Origin: Methylobacterium variabile
Lineage (GTDB): Bacteria > Pseudomonadota > Alphaproteobacteria > Rhizobiales > Beijerinckiaceae
Direction: 5' to 3'
Assembly: GCF_001043975.1 (NCBI RefSeq)
Contig: NZ_LABY01000027.1
Span: 1-33,060 of the forward strand
Length of the DNA: 33,060 nt
Shown piece after piece: positions 7,223 through 15,957 of this stretch. Below the pieces are notes generated by a model, which was given only the letters and a program-made list of their open reading frames with translations, was not told where the DNA came from and searched no databases. Numbering within the stretch: the stretch's first letter is position 1; each line of letters opens with the position of its first letter. A program made the position numbers and the translations under genes.

Positions 7223-8155
7223 ATGTCCGCGCCCGAGATCATCCTGCACCATTATCCCTCCTCGCCCTACGCCGAGAAGGTCCGCCTCGCCCTCGGGCTC
7301 AAGGGGCTCGACTGGGGCTCGGTCGACGTCGCGGTCATGCCGCCGCGCCCGCTCCTCGATCCGCTCACCGGCGGCTATCGCCGCATCCCGGTGCTGCAGG
7401 TCGGCGCCGATATCTACTGCGACACCCACGCGATCCTGCCTGCCCTTGAGCGCCTGCATCCGGAGCCCAGCCTGTATCCGGGCCTCGCCCCGGCGCTCGC
7501 CGAGGGCCTGACCTACGGCCTGGAGCGGGACCTCTGGCTCGCGGTCATCGGCGTCACGGTGCACTTCGCCGGGGACCTTCCCGAGGCCTTCCTGCGCGAT
7601 CGCAAGGACGACTACCTCTATGTCGACATCAGCCACGCCGCGATGGAGCCGGATTTCCTGCGCAACACGCAGCGGGTCGCGGCCTGGACCGCCTGGCTCG
7701 CCGAGGCGCTCTCCGACGGCCGCCGCTTCCTCGGCGGCGATCAGGCCGGGGCCGTCGACCTCGCGCATTACCACCTGCTCTGGCTGATGCGCGGCGGCGA
7801 GCGGGCCGGATCGGTCGACCGGCTGCTCGGGCTCGGCCCCGTCCTCGGCTGGTACGGGCGGGTCGCCGGCCTCGGCCACGGCCGGCCGCGGACGCTGACG
7901 GCCGAGGCGGCGCTGGAGGCCGCACGATCGGTCGAGCCGGCGCCGGTGGCAGGCTCGAACGCGGTGCCGGAGAGCGTCGCGGCCGCGCCCGGCGACGCCG
8001 TGACGGTGACGCCGGACGACTTCGCCCGCGTTCCGGTCCGGGGCCGGCTCGTCGCCGTGGATGCGGGCCGCATCGTCATCCGCCGCGACGATTCGCAGGT
8101 CGGGACGCTGCACCTGCACTTCCCGCGCGCCGGGTTCACGGTGGCGGCGGGCTGA
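7223..8155 (+). CDS. Glutathione S-transferase family protein with extra C-terminal domain
   Basis: The first 80 residues form a thioredoxin-like GST N-domain: EIILHHYPSSPYAEKVRLAL, with Ser13/Ser14 at the usual active-site turn, a cis-proline at IPVL (Pro56) and the glutathione-contact turn written CDTHAIL. Residues about 95-215 look like the helical GST C-domain. Unlike ordinary GSTs of about 200-230 residues, this protein has 310. An alanine- and proline-rich linker leads to a short beta-rich tail (about 245-310) with VTVTPDDFARVPVRG, GRIVIRRDD and VGTLHLHFPRAGF. The tail may be a small binding barrel and its role is unknown. Start is ATG at 7223, preceded by CGGGAGA. It lies just downstream of the SnoaL-like gene, likely in one operon. 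Whether it uses glutathione is uncertain because the E/S turn is altered. Confidence 0.82.
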   Translation: MSAPEIILHHYPSSPYAEKVRLALGLKGLDWGSVDVAVMPPRPLLDPLTGGYRRIPVLQVGADIYCDTHAILPALERLHPEPSLYPGLAPALAEGLTYGLERDLWLAVIGVTVHFAGDLPEAFLRDRKDDYLYVDISHAAMEPDFLRNTQRVAAWTAWLAEALSDGRRFLGGDQAGAVDLAHYHLLWLMRGGERAGSVDRLLGLGPVLGWYGRVAGLGHGRPRTLTAEAALEAARSVEPAPVAGSNAVPESVAAAPGDAVTVTPDDFARVPVRGRLVAVDAGRIVIRRDDSQVGTLHLHFPRAGFTVAAG

Positions 8156-8840
8156 ACGCCCGTCCGGCCTGATCGAACAAAGGAGCTTTGAAACCTCCGG
8201 TATTCCGGAACCGCGGAGCGGAGCCCGGACCGCCGAGGGCTGGCCCGGACGCACAGGTATTCGGGCGAGATCCGAACCCCGCTCCGCCTCATCCTCGCCG
8301 GCCGGAGTGTCTGGACCGCACGTCGCGCTCCTGTCGGAGCCGGGCCCGGCTGCCGGCCCGGGACGAAGGCGCATGTCGCGTCCGCCGAACGGGCGATCAG
8401 GTCCTCGGGGCAACGCGGGAGACGGCTCGGCCCGCCGCGAACGCCGAGGCCAGCCCACCGTCGCTTCACGCAAGGTCCGCGCGGCGGATCCGGCCGTAAT
8501 GGAGGCAGTCGCCTCCGATGGTGGCAGACCGAGGATCGTTCCCGTGGCGGCATGACGCTGCGGACGCGCAGTGAGTGGCCGCGGCGATAGCGGCGCCTAT
8601 TTGCGTTGGCGCGCCGTATGGTCTTCGAGTTCGAGATGGATGGTCGTTTTCCTGCACCGGGGTCGCGGACGAAGTCGTCCACCACCGGGCATCACGGCCT
8701 CAATCTCATACTCAGTAACAGTACAATGAGCCGTACGGGGTCACTTCACGATTTTTGAGGGCGGCGCGTCTCGCGCAGTCGAAGCCGCATGCCCGCCCAT
8801 CACGATCGCGCGGCGCGGTCGCCACGGAAGGATCGAAGGC
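8156..8840. other. 685-base intergenic region, no convincing gene
   Basis: Between the GST-like gene and katG I find no credible coding region. Open frames exist on both strands (for example 8061-8555 plus and 8466-8657 minus), but they look like by-products of high GC. A GC-rich foldback around 8340-8361 (CCGGGC with GCCCGG) might end the upstream transcript. The katG promoter should lie in the last 150 bases, where AT content rises around 8700-8750; I cannot define an OxyR or Fur site. Confidence 0.45.
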
Positions 8841-11114
8841 ATGGAACACTATACTGACGTCCTGTCGGGCAAGTGCCCCTTCGGCGGCGACCGCATCGGC
8901 GGCGCGTTCACGTCGCCGCCGACGCTGGAGGAGTGGTATCCGGACCGCCTGCGCGTCGAGATGCTGCACCAGAACGGGCCGCAGGCGAATCCGCTCGGGC
9001 CCGACTTCGACTACCGGGCGGCCTTCGCGGCGCTCGACTACCAGCAGCTCAAGGCCGACATCAAAGCGTTCCTGACCAGCTCGGTCGCGTGGTGGCCGTC
9101 GGACTACGGCAATTACGGCCCGCAGATGATCCGCATGGCCTGGCACTCGGCCGGCACCTACCGCATCGCCGACGGACGCGGCGGCGCCGGCGAGGGCCTG
9201 CAGCGCTTCGCCCCGATCAGCAGCTGGTGGGACAACGGCAACACCGACAAGTCCCGCCGCCTGCTCTGGCCGATCAAGCAGAAGTACGGCAGCGCTCTGT
9301 CCTGGGCCGACCTGATGGTGCTGACCGGCACCTGCGCCCTCGAGATCATGAACTTCCCGACCTACGGCTTCGCCGGCGGCCGGGAGGATGCCTGGGAGGC
9401 CGACAACGCGACCTACTGGGGCCCGGAGCTGTGGGATCCGACCAACGTCCAGGCCTTCGACAGCATGGTGACCCGCGACAAGCGCTGGCGGGGCAAGAAC
9501 GGCGATCCCGATTACGACCTTGAGCAGCCCCTCGCGGCGTCGCACCAGGCGCTGATCTACGTCAACCCGGAAGGGCCCTATGCCAACGGCGATCCCGCCG
9601 GCTCGGCCCGCGACATCCGGGTCACCTTCACCCGCATGGCGATGAATGACGAGGAGACTGTCGCGCTGATCGCCGGCGGCCACGCCTTCGGCAAGAGTCA
9701 CGGCATGGTGAAGGCCGATCAGGTCGGGCCGCCGCCGGAGATCGCGCCGATGGAGGCGATGGGGCTCGGCTGGCACAACCCGGAGGGCACGGGCTTCGCC
9801 GAGTACACCATGACCAACGGGATCGAGGGGTCGTGGTCGCCCGATCCGACCACCTGGGACAACAGCTACCTGGAGAACCTGTTCAAGTACGAGTGGATGC
9901 AGGTACGCAGCCCCGCCGGCGCCCTGCAATGGACGCCGACCGACCCGGACGCGCCGAGGACGCCGGACGCCCACATCCCCGGCAAGAGCCACCCGCTGAT
10001 GATGATGACCAGCGACATCGCGCTCAAGACCGATCCGGTCTACCGCGAAATCTGTCAGAAGTTCCTGGCCGATTTCGATGGCTTTACGTTGCAGTTCGCC
10101 AAGGCGTGGTACAAGCTGACCCACCGCGACATGGGGCCGAAGGAGCGCTACGTCGGGCCCGAGGCGAGGATCGAGGACGACCTGCTGTGGCAGGACCCGA
10201 TTCCGCCGGTCGACCACCCGCTGGTCGACGCGGCCGACATTGCCGCCCTGAAGGCGGAGATCCTGGGCACCGGCCTGTCGGTTTCCGACCTCGCCTTCAC
10301 GGCCTTCTCGTCCGCCGCGACCTACCGCAACAGCGACAAGCGCGGCGGCGCGAACGGCGCCCGCCTGGCGCTCGCGCCCCAATCCGGCTGGGCCGTCAAC
10401 CGGCGCACCGTCCCGGTGATCGAGGCGCTGCGCGGCATCATGGCGGGCTTCAACGGCAGGGCCGCCGGGGACAGGAAGGTCTCCCTCGCCGACCTCATCG
10501 TGCTCGGCGGCTGCGCCGCGGTCGAGCAGGCGGCGCGGGAGGCCGGCGTCGCCACGCCGGTGCCGTTCGTCCCCGGCCGGATGGACACCACCGACGCCCT
10601 CACCGACGCGGAGAGCTTCGAGTGGCTCAAGCCCGTGGTCGACGGCTTCCGCAACTACGTCGACGACTCCTTCGCCGAGATCACCGGCGGCCGCGTCTCC
10701 CCCGAGCAGGTCTTCCTCGACAAGGCCCACCTGCTCGCGCTCACCGCCCCCGAATGGGTGGTGCTGACCGGCGGCCTGCGGGCGCTCAACCTGAACCACG
10801 ACGGATCGCGCCACGGCGTCTTCACCGATCGCGTCGGCGTCCTGACCAACGACTTCTTCACCGTCCTGACCAGCATGGACTACGAGTGGAAGAAGGCGGA
10901 TGCCGCCGGCATGACCTTCACGCTCGACGACCGGCGGAGCGGCGAGACGAGGTTCACGGCGACGCGCTGCGACCTCGTCTTCGGGTCGAACCAGCAGCTC
11001 AGGGCCGTTGCCGAGATCTATGCCGGCAGCGACGGGCACGGGCGGTTCGTGCGCGACTTCGTGAAGGTCTGGCACAACGTGATGATGCTCGGCCGCTACG
11101 ACGTCGGGCGCTGA
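8841..11114 (+). CDS. katG: Catalase-peroxidase KatG
   Basis: Bifunctional haem enzyme that removes hydrogen peroxide by catalase and peroxidase reactions. The 757-residue length fits the family, which is a tandem duplication of a peroxidase domain. The distal haem site is intact: [13 protein letters not shown] contains Arg98, Trp101 and His102. The crosslinked trio needed for catalase activity is present as Trp101, Tyr240 (in LIYVNPEGP) and Met266 (in [10 protein letters not shown]). The proximal haem ligand is His281 in [10 protein letters not shown], a small variation on the common GGHTxGKTHG. HRDMGP near residue 428 carries the mobile arginine region. The second, haem-free domain follows from about residue 455. 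The start has a GGAAGGA site ten bases upstream. It stands alone and is followed by a strong hairpin terminator. Sequence is fairly divergent from textbook KatG but all key residues remain. Confidence 0.96.
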   Translation: MEHYTDVLSGKCPFGGDRIGGAFTSPPTLEEWYPDRLRVEMLHQNGPQANPLGPDFDYRAAFAALDYQQLKADIKAFLTSSVAWWPSDYGNYGPQMIRMAWHSAGTYRIADGRGGAGEGLQRFAPISSWWDNGNTDKSRRLLWPIKQKYGSALSWADLMVLTGTCALEIMNFPTYGFAGGREDAWEADNATYWGPELWDPTNVQAFDSMVTRDKRWRGKNGDPDYDLEQPLAASHQALIYVNPEGPYANGDPAGSARDIRVTFTRMAMNDEETVALIAGGHAFGKSHGMVKADQVGPPPEIAPMEAMGLGWHNPEGTGFAEYTMTNGIEGSWSPDPTTWDNSYLENLFKYEWMQVRSPAGALQWTPTDPDAPRTPDAHIPGKSHPLMMMTSDIALKTDPVYREICQKFLADFDGFTLQFAKAWYKLTHRDMGPKERYVGPEARIEDDLLWQDPIPPVDHPLVDAADIAALKAEILGTGLSVSDLAFTAFSSAATYRNSDKRGGANGARLALAPQSGWAVNRRTVPVIEALRGIMAGFNGRAAGDRKVSLADLIVLGGCAAVEQAAREAGVATPVPFVPGRMDTTDALTDAESFEWLKPVVDGFRNYVDDSFAEITGGRVSPEQVFLDKAHLLALTAPEWVVLTGGLRALNLNHDGSRHGVFTDRVGVLTNDFFTVLTSMDYEWKKADAAGMTFTLDDRRSGETRFTATRCDLVFGSNQQLRAVAEIYAGSDGHGRFVRDFVKVWHNVMMLGRYDVGR

Positions 11115-11117
11115 CCT

Positions 11118-11150
11118 GCGGAGGCCAGGGCCTCGCGCCCTGGCCTCCGC
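11118..11150 (+). terminator. Strong hairpin terminator of katG
   Basis: A perfect 14-bp inverted repeat (11118-11131 and 11137-11150) with a five-base loop begins four bases after the katG stop. No long T-run follows, as is usual in very GC-rich genomes, so termination or mRNA 3' protection is inferred from the stem and its position. Confidence 0.75.
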
Positions 11151-11426
11151 GGGCGTCCAGCGGTTCGCGGGCGCGAAGACGCCGCAAATCGGCCCGGCCG
11201 GGGCGCAAGTCATGGCGGCGGCCTGAGGCGCAGGCCGGCCGGGCGATCCGCCAGGAACCACCCCAACGGGCGGATCGACGAGGGGCGACGACCCGGCGTC
11301 CATAGCGTGTCCTTTTCATGACTCGCCGTCGCCTCGCCCGGCCGCCGGATCCAGCTGTAAGCATTTATTCGGGAGTGGACCTGTATTCGGAGAGTGCAGA
11401 GGGGCCGGACGGCCGCCGGGAGGAGC

Positions 11427-12488
11427 ATGATGCCTGACGAGAGGACCTTCGTCCTCGTGACCGACAGGCCGGACCGCAGCGCCGCGATCAGCGCAGCCCT
11501 GCGGATGATCGGGATCTGCGACGTCGTCGGCCCGGAGGAGACGTGGCGGGGCCGCGGAGCGCTCGCCGGCGTGGTCTCCGACCTGACGCTGTCGCGTCCG
11601 GAGGCCGACCACTGCCTGCGCACCCTGAAGCGCCGCTTCCAGGACCGGAACCTCCCGGTGATCTGCCTGCTGCGCAAGTCGACCCAGGAATCCCTGCGCC
11701 ACGCCAAGACCCTCGGGGCGACGGTGTGCATGCCGGCCTACGTGCCGCCCGAGACCGTGGTGGCGGCCCTCGCCAACCAGGTCGGGATCATCGCCGGAGC
11801 CGCCGAGCAGACGGTGAGCCAGGGGGTGGCACGGGCCGGGGAGGCGTTGAACGGCCTCCTGGCCGAGGCCCGGGCCGGCCAGCCGGTCCGCATGGTCGCC
11901 GTCGAGGCCGGACTCGGCCCGATCCTCACCGCGGTGCAGGAGGGCGGCCTCGCCCGCTGGCTCGACACGGTCTGGACCCACGACGACGCCACCTACCAGC
12001 ACTGCCTTCTCGTGGCCGGCCTCGCCGCCCAGTTCGCCCTGCATCTCGGCTTCCGGACCGAGGACCAGTTCCGCTTCGTGCGGGCCGCGCTGATCCACGA
12101 CGTCGGCAAGGCCCGCATCCCCCTCGAGATCCTCAACAAGCCCGGCCGCCTCGACCCGGGCGAGATGGCGGTGATGCGCACCCACGCGGCGCTCGGCTAC
12201 GACATCCTGCGGGCGGGCGGGGAGAGCGACCCCATCACCCTCTCGGCCGCCCGCCACCATCACGAGATGCTGGACGGCTCCGGCTACCCCGACGGCCTCG
12301 CCGGCGGCCAGATCGGCGACATGGTGCGCCTGCTCACCATCTGCGACATCTACGCCGCCCTGACCGAGCGCCGCCCCTACAAGGCCCCGATGCCGATGGC
12401 CGACGCCATGGCGATCCTCGCCGGCATGCACGGCAAGCTGGAAGGGCGCCTGGTGCAGTCCTTCGGCGAGGCGATGGCGTCCTCCTGA
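11427..12488 (+). CDS. HD-GYP domain protein with receiver-like N-terminal region
   Basis: Probable cyclic-di-GMP phosphodiesterase of the HD-GYP class. The C-terminal domain has the metal-binding HD pair in LIHDVGKARIP (His224, Asp225), then HHHEMLDGSGYPDG with the GYP motif at residues 286-288, and DIYAALTERRPYKAPM, all diagnostic. Residues 6-120 resemble a response-regulator receiver: FVLVTDRPDRS, a candidate phospho-aspartate in GVVSDLTLS, and LGATVCMPAYVPPETVVAAL. In the last block the usual Lys-Pro is Met-Pro-Ala, and the acidic pair near the N-terminus is reduced, so phosphorylation is doubtful. ATGs at 11427 and 11430 follow an AGGAG; a GTG at 11394 lacks a site. No histidine kinase or diguanylate cyclase is nearby, so its signal is unknown. 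Activity is inferred from motifs. Confidence 0.85.
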   Translation: MMPDERTFVLVTDRPDRSAAISAALRMIGICDVVGPEETWRGRGALAGVVSDLTLSRPEADHCLRTLKRRFQDRNLPVICLLRKSTQESLRHAKTLGATVCMPAYVPPETVVAALANQVGIIAGAAEQTVSQGVARAGEALNGLLAEARAGQPVRMVAVEAGLGPILTAVQEGGLARWLDTVWTHDDATYQHCLLVAGLAAQFALHLGFRTEDQFRFVRAALIHDVGKARIPLEILNKPGRLDPGEMAVMRTHAALGYDILRAGGESDPITLSAARHHHEMLDGSGYPDGLAGGQIGDMVRLLTICDIYAALTERRPYKAPMPMADAMAILAGMHGKLEGRLVQSFGEAMASS

Positions 12489-12494
12489 GGGTGC

Positions 12495-12510
12495 CGGGCC
12501 TCAAGGCCCG
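12495..12510 (+). terminator. Short hairpin after the HD-GYP gene
   Basis: A six-base stem (CGGGCC/GGCCCG) with a TCAA loop lies seven bases after the stop. It is short and lacks a T-run, so it is only a possible terminator. Confidence 0.35.
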
Positions 12511-12650
12511 CCACTGCCTGCGCCGAGGACGGGTCCGGCGTCCAGCGACCTGCGTCCCCTCATCTCGGCAAGCATGCCCTCGAGATCACGCGGTCCGCGG
12601 GCGCTCGTCCGGTCCCCGGCCGGCCGATCCTCCGGAACATCGGCCCCGCC

Positions 12651-14117
12651 TCATCGAGCCGGCCCGGCTCCCGGTCCGTCCAGGCCGGCGAGCGCGGCGG
12701 CGAGGCGGTGGACGCCCGCCCGGATCGCGTCGGGCTCGCTGCCGGCGAAGCCGAGCACCAGGCCGGCCCGGTCCGGCCGGGCCCCCGCGTCGTGGTACAA
12801 GGGCGCGACCGGGTAGACGCCGATGCCGGCGGCCCGGGCGGCCGCGACCATCTCCGCCTCGCGTTCCGCCGGCACACGGTCGAACCAGGCGACGAGGTGG
12901 AGCCCCGCCGCCGCGCCGGTCACCCGCACCCCCGTACCGAAGCAGGCCGACAGGGCGGCCAGCAGCGCGGCCCGTCGGCCCGCGTTGCGCCGCCGGACCT
13001 GGCGCAGGTGGCGCTCGTAGCCGCCTTCCGCCAGGAACCGGGCCAGCGCCGCCTGCTCCAGCCCGGGCGCCTGCCGGTCGGCGAGGCGCTTGGCCTCCGC
13101 GAAGGCGTCCGCGAGGGCCGGCGGCACCACCAGGTAGCCGAGGCGCAGCTGCGGCGAGAGGGTCTTGGAGACGGTGCCGACGTAGATGACGCGGCCGGTC
13201 CGGTCGAGGCTGAGGAGCGCCTCCACCGGCCGGGCGTCGAAGCGGTACTCGCCGTCGTAATCGTCCTCGATGATCGTCGAGTCGGCGCCCTCGGCCCAGG
13301 CCAGCAGGGCCTGCCGGCGGGCTGCGGGCAGCACGCCGCCGAGGGGGAACTGGTGCGAGGGCGTGACGTAGGCGAGGCGGGCGGGGCCGATCCCGGCGAG
13401 CGCCTCGGTCCGCAGGCCCTCGGCATCGACCGCGACGGGCACGATCGCGGCCCCGGCCGCGGCGAAGACCCGCCGGGCCGCGACGTAGCCCGGCTCCTCG
13501 ATCACCACCCGGTCGCCGGGGTCGACGAGGAGCCGGGTGCAGAGGTCGATGCCCTGCTGCGAGCCGTTCACCACGACGATCTGGTTGAGGCCGCAGCGCA
13601 GGCCCCGTGAGCGCCAGAGATAGGCCTGCAGCGCCGCTCGCAATTCGGCCGAGCCGCGCGGGTCGCCGTAGGCGAGCTTGGCTGGCCGGCGCAGCAGCGC
13701 AGCGTTGAGCGCCCGCCGCCAGGCGAGGACCGGGAAGTCGCCGCCCGAGAGGTCGCCGTAGCGGAAGTCCAGCGCCGGTCCCGGCACCGCCTCGGCCACG
13801 GGTGCGGCGAGGAGGCGCCGCCCGAAGCCGGACAGGCGCGCCGCCGGTGCCGGGCCGGCCGCGATCGGGACTGCTGAGGACAGGATGCCGGCGGCGACCC
13901 GCGCCCGGCTGCCTTGCCGCGTCTCGAGGTAGCCCTCGGCGATGAGCTGATCGTAGGCCGCCGTGACGGTGGTGCGCGAGACCCCGAGCTCGACCGCCAG
14001 GGCCCGGGTCGAGGGCAGGGCCGCGCCCGGCGGGTAGACGCCCTGCGCGATCTGCGCCTTCAGGTCGGCGACGATCGGCGCGCTGACGGGCGCCGTGCGA
14101 GGAAGCGGAACGTCCAA
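12651..14117 (-). CDS. MocR-type (GntR-aminotransferase) transcriptional regulator
   Basis: A 488-residue regulator that couples a GntR winged helix to a fold-type-I aminotransferase domain. Residues 12-75 are the DNA-binding part (IVADLKAQIAQGVYPPG, LPSTRALAVELGVSRTTV, QLIAEGYLETRQGS). Residues 110-480 are the aminotransferase-like part, with GDPRGSAELRAAL, the PLP-contact block IIEDDYDGEYR (residues 282-292) and the Schiff-base lysine Lys318 in VSKTLSPQ. Such proteins usually sense PLP or an amino acid and regulate the divergent gene; PdxR and GabR are examples. The start appears to be TTG at 14117, inside a set of inverted repeats, which fits autoregulation. The divergent neighbour is paiB. 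The effector is not known, and an assignment to PdxR specifically is not supported because no pyridoxal-synthesis gene is here. Confidence 0.88.
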   Translation of the reverse strand: MDVPLPRTAPVSAPIVADLKAQIAQGVYPPGAALPSTRALAVELGVSRTTVTAAYDQLIAEGYLETRQGSRARVAAGILSSAVPIAAGPAPAARLSGFGRRLLAAPVAEAVPGPALDFRYGDLSGGDFPVLAWRRALNAALLRRPAKLAYGDPRGSAELRAALQAYLWRSRGLRCGLNQIVVVNGSQQGIDLCTRLLVDPGDRVVIEEPGYVAARRVFAAAGAAIVPVAVDAEGLRTEALAGIGPARLAYVTPSHQFPLGGVLPAARRQALLAWAEGADSTIIEDDYDGEYRFDARPVEALLSLDRTGRVIYVGTVSKTLSPQLRLGYLVVPPALADAFAEAKRLADRQAPGLEQAALARFLAEGGYERHLRQVRRRNAGRRAALLAALSACFGTGVRVTGAAAGLHLVAWFDRVPAEREAEMVAAARAAGIGVYPVAPLYHDAGARPDRAGLVLGFAGSEPDAIRAGVHRLAAALAGLDGPGAGPAR

Positions 14118-14165
14118 ACTGGCCCACCCATTCCGGTTCGAACTGGACGTTCAGGATGGGCCAGT
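14109..14165. promoter_or_regulatory. Nested inverted repeats, likely operator between MocR gene and paiB
   Basis: Two interleaved inverted repeats lie at the 5' edge of the regulator gene. AACGTCCA (14109-14116) matches TGGACGTT (14144-14151), and ACTGGCCCACCC (14118-14129) matches GGATGGGCCAGT (14154-14165) with one mismatch. Their centres are spaced by a few turns of the helix. MocR regulators commonly bind such paired sites in the divergent spacer, so this is a good candidate for the binding site. The function is inferred. Confidence 0.55.
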
Positions 14166-14167
14166 CC

Positions 14168-14192
14168 CGGGCGAAGTTCCAGACTTCGCCCG
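14168..14192. repeat. 10-bp perfect inverted repeat upstream of paiB
   Basis: Arms at 14168-14177 (CGGGCGAAGT) and 14183-14192 (ACTTCGCCCG) pair perfectly around a five-base TCCAG loop. It sits between the nested repeats and the paiB start and may be a second operator or a 5'-leader hairpin of the paiB mRNA. Confidence 0.5.
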
Positions 14193-14259
14193 CGCCCGCG
14201 TCGCCCGTCGCCGCGATCGTCCGCCGGCGCCCTCGGAAGTCCCTCAGGAGTGATCCCCG

Positions 14260-14883
14260 ATGTACGTTCCACCCGCGTTCCGCGAGACGGACGAGGCCGC
14301 CATGCATGACACGATGCGGGCCGCGCCGCTCGCGAGCGTCGTGACCGGGACGGCGGCCGGTCTCCTGTGCACGCCGCTCCCGCTCTTCCTGGACCCGGGC
14401 GAGGGCGAGCGGGGCGTGCTCTACGGCCACCTCGCCCGGGCCAACCCGCAGTGGCGCGAGCCCGCCCACGGCGAGGCCCTGGCGATCTTCTCCGGGCCGG
14501 ACGCCTACGTGACGCCGTCCTGGTACGCGACCAAGCGGGAGACCGGGAAGGTCGTGCCGACCTGGAACTACGTTGCGGTGCACGCCTACGGGCCGGCGGA
14601 GTTCTTCGACGATCCGGCGCGCCTCCTCGCCGTCGTCACCCGGTTGACCGAGCGGCACGAGGGCGCACGGCCGGCGCCCTGGGCGGTCGCGGACGCGCCG
14701 GCGGATTTCGTGGCGGCGCAGCTGCGCGGCATCGTCGGCCTGCGGCTGACGATCACGCGCCTCGAGGGCAAGCGCAAGATGAGCCAGAACCGCAGCGCGG
14801 AGGACCGCGCCGGCGTCGCGGCGGGACTCGCCGCGGGCGAGGACGCCGCCCGTCGCGTCGCCCCGCTGATCCCCCGGGCCTGA
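14260..14883 (+). CDS. paiB: PaiB-family FMN-binding protein
   Basis: A 207-residue PaiB-like protein, the family first described as a negative regulator of protease and sporulation genes in Bacillus. In proteobacteria the fold is a split-barrel FMN-binding protein of unknown reaction. Hallmarks are the very N-terminus MYVPPAFRETD, VLYGHLARANPQWR around residue 65, the PDAYVTPSWYATKRETGKVVPTWNY block (about 87-111) and the closing GLRLTITRLEGKRKMSQNRS. Length is normal. The ATG at 14260 has AGGAG nine bases upstream. It is divergent from the MocR-type regulator, a pairing seen widely, so that regulator probably controls it. A metabolic role linked to flavin or PLP chemistry is possible but unproven. 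Confidence 0.9.
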   Translation: MYVPPAFRETDEAAMHDTMRAAPLASVVTGTAAGLLCTPLPLFLDPGEGERGVLYGHLARANPQWREPAHGEALAIFSGPDAYVTPSWYATKRETGKVVPTWNYVAVHAYGPAEFFDDPARLLAVVTRLTERHEGARPAPWAVADAPADFVAAQLRGIVGLRLTITRLEGKRKMSQNRSAEDRAGVAAGLAAGEDAARRVAPLIPRA

Positions 14884-14970
14884 GCGGGACGGTGGGGACG
14901 AGGCCACGTCCCCCTTCCACCCGGTACGAACTTTGCTCCATGATGTCCGTCTGGCGATCCGGGACGGGGC

Positions 14971-15867
14971 ATGGCGGAACTCAGAAGCCTGGAGATCTTC
15001 TACTGGACCGCCTCGCTCGGCAGCTTCCGCAAGGCGGCGGATCGGATGAACACCTCGCAGCCGGCGGTGTCGCAGCGCATCGCCGCCCTCGAGGACGAGT
15101 TCGGGGCGCGGCTGTTCGAGCGGCGCGCCCGCTCGGTCGCCCTGACGGCGAAGGGGCGCGACCTCCTGGGATACGCCGAGCGCTTCCTGCTCCTGCGCGC
15201 CGAGATGATGCAGGCGGTGGCCGGGCCGGGGACGATGCGGGGCGTGCTGCGCCTCGGCGTCTCGGAGACCATCGTCCACACCTGGCTCATGCGCTTCATC
15301 GCGCGCATGAACGAGGCCTATCCGGGGGTGAGCGTCGACATCGCGGTCGACATCTCGCCCAACATGCGCGACGCGCTGCTCGACCGGGACCTCGACCTCG
15401 CCTTCCTGGTCGGGCCGATCACCATGCCCGGGCTGGTCAACCTGCCCCTGTGCAGCGTGTCGCTGGCCTGGATCGCCGCCCCGCACCTCGACCTCGGCCC
15501 CGGCGAGGTCGATCTCGCGAGCCTGCTGCGCTTTCCCCTGATCACCTACCCGAAGAACACCAATCCTTACGTGTGCTTGCGCGAGATGCTGGCGCAGTCG
15601 AACCTGCCGCCGCCCCGCCTCCACAGCAACGCCTCGCTCTCCACCATCGTGCGGATGGCCCGTGAGGGCATCGGCATCGGGGTGATCCCGCCCGAGGTGG
15701 TGCGCCGGGACCTCGAGGAAGGCGCGTTGCGGGTCATCGCCCCGGCACCGGCGCTCCCCGACATCGGCTTCACGGCCACCTACGCCAGCGCGCCCGGCGA
15801 CGGCCTCGCCGCGGCGGCGGCGCGCCTCGCCAGCGAGGTCGCGGCCTCGCCCGAGTGGCGCCAATAA
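14971..15867 (+). CDS. LysR-family transcriptional regulator
   Basis: A 298-residue LysR-type regulator. Residues 4-63 form the winged helix-turn-helix (SLEIFYWTASLGSFRKAA, then NTSQPAVSQRIAALED and RLFERRARSVALTAKG), followed by the linker helix and a periplasmic-binding-protein-like effector domain from about residue 88 (GVLRLGVSETIVHTWL, then DLDLAFLVGPI, LSTIVRMAREGIGIGVIPPE). Length and order are typical. It is on the same strand as, and 90 bases ahead of, the DUF1445 gene and the Liv transporter, so it most likely activates that cluster in response to the imported compound. A short palindrome ATCG-N4-CGAT at 15877-15888 lies in the gap and could be part of its site. The effector is unknown. 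Confidence 0.9.
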   Translation: MAELRSLEIFYWTASLGSFRKAADRMNTSQPAVSQRIAALEDEFGARLFERRARSVALTAKGRDLLGYAERFLLLRAEMMQAVAGPGTMRGVLRLGVSETIVHTWLMRFIARMNEAYPGVSVDIAVDISPNMRDALLDRDLDLAFLVGPITMPGLVNLPLCSVSLAWIAAPHLDLGPGEVDLASLLRFPLITYPKNTNPYVCLREMLAQSNLPPPRLHSNASLSTIVRMAREGIGIGVIPPEVVRRDLEEGALRVIAPAPALPDIGFTATYASAPGDGLAAAAARLASEVAASPEWRQ

Positions 15868-15876
15868 GCGGGGCTT

Positions 15877-15888
15877 ATCGAATCCGAT
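15877..15888. promoter_or_regulatory. Short palindrome between the LysR gene and its likely target
   Basis: ATCG-AATC-CGAT lies 70 bases before the start of the DUF1445 gene. It is short and could occur by chance; I list it only because of its position. Confidence 0.25.
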
Positions 15889-15957
15889 GCGAAATGACGA
15901 TTGGCCCTTACCTGCCCACGATGTGATCATGGCGCATTGCTGGGCAGAGGAGCTGCG

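Noticed and set aside
8061..8657. Frames downstream of the GST-like gene on both strands
   Set aside because: Arginine/proline-rich by-products of high GC with no recognisable domain.
8712..11303. An 863-codon open frame on the minus strand opposite katG
   Set aside because: It mirrors katG in the third-position frame typical of GC-rich genes and has no recognisable product.
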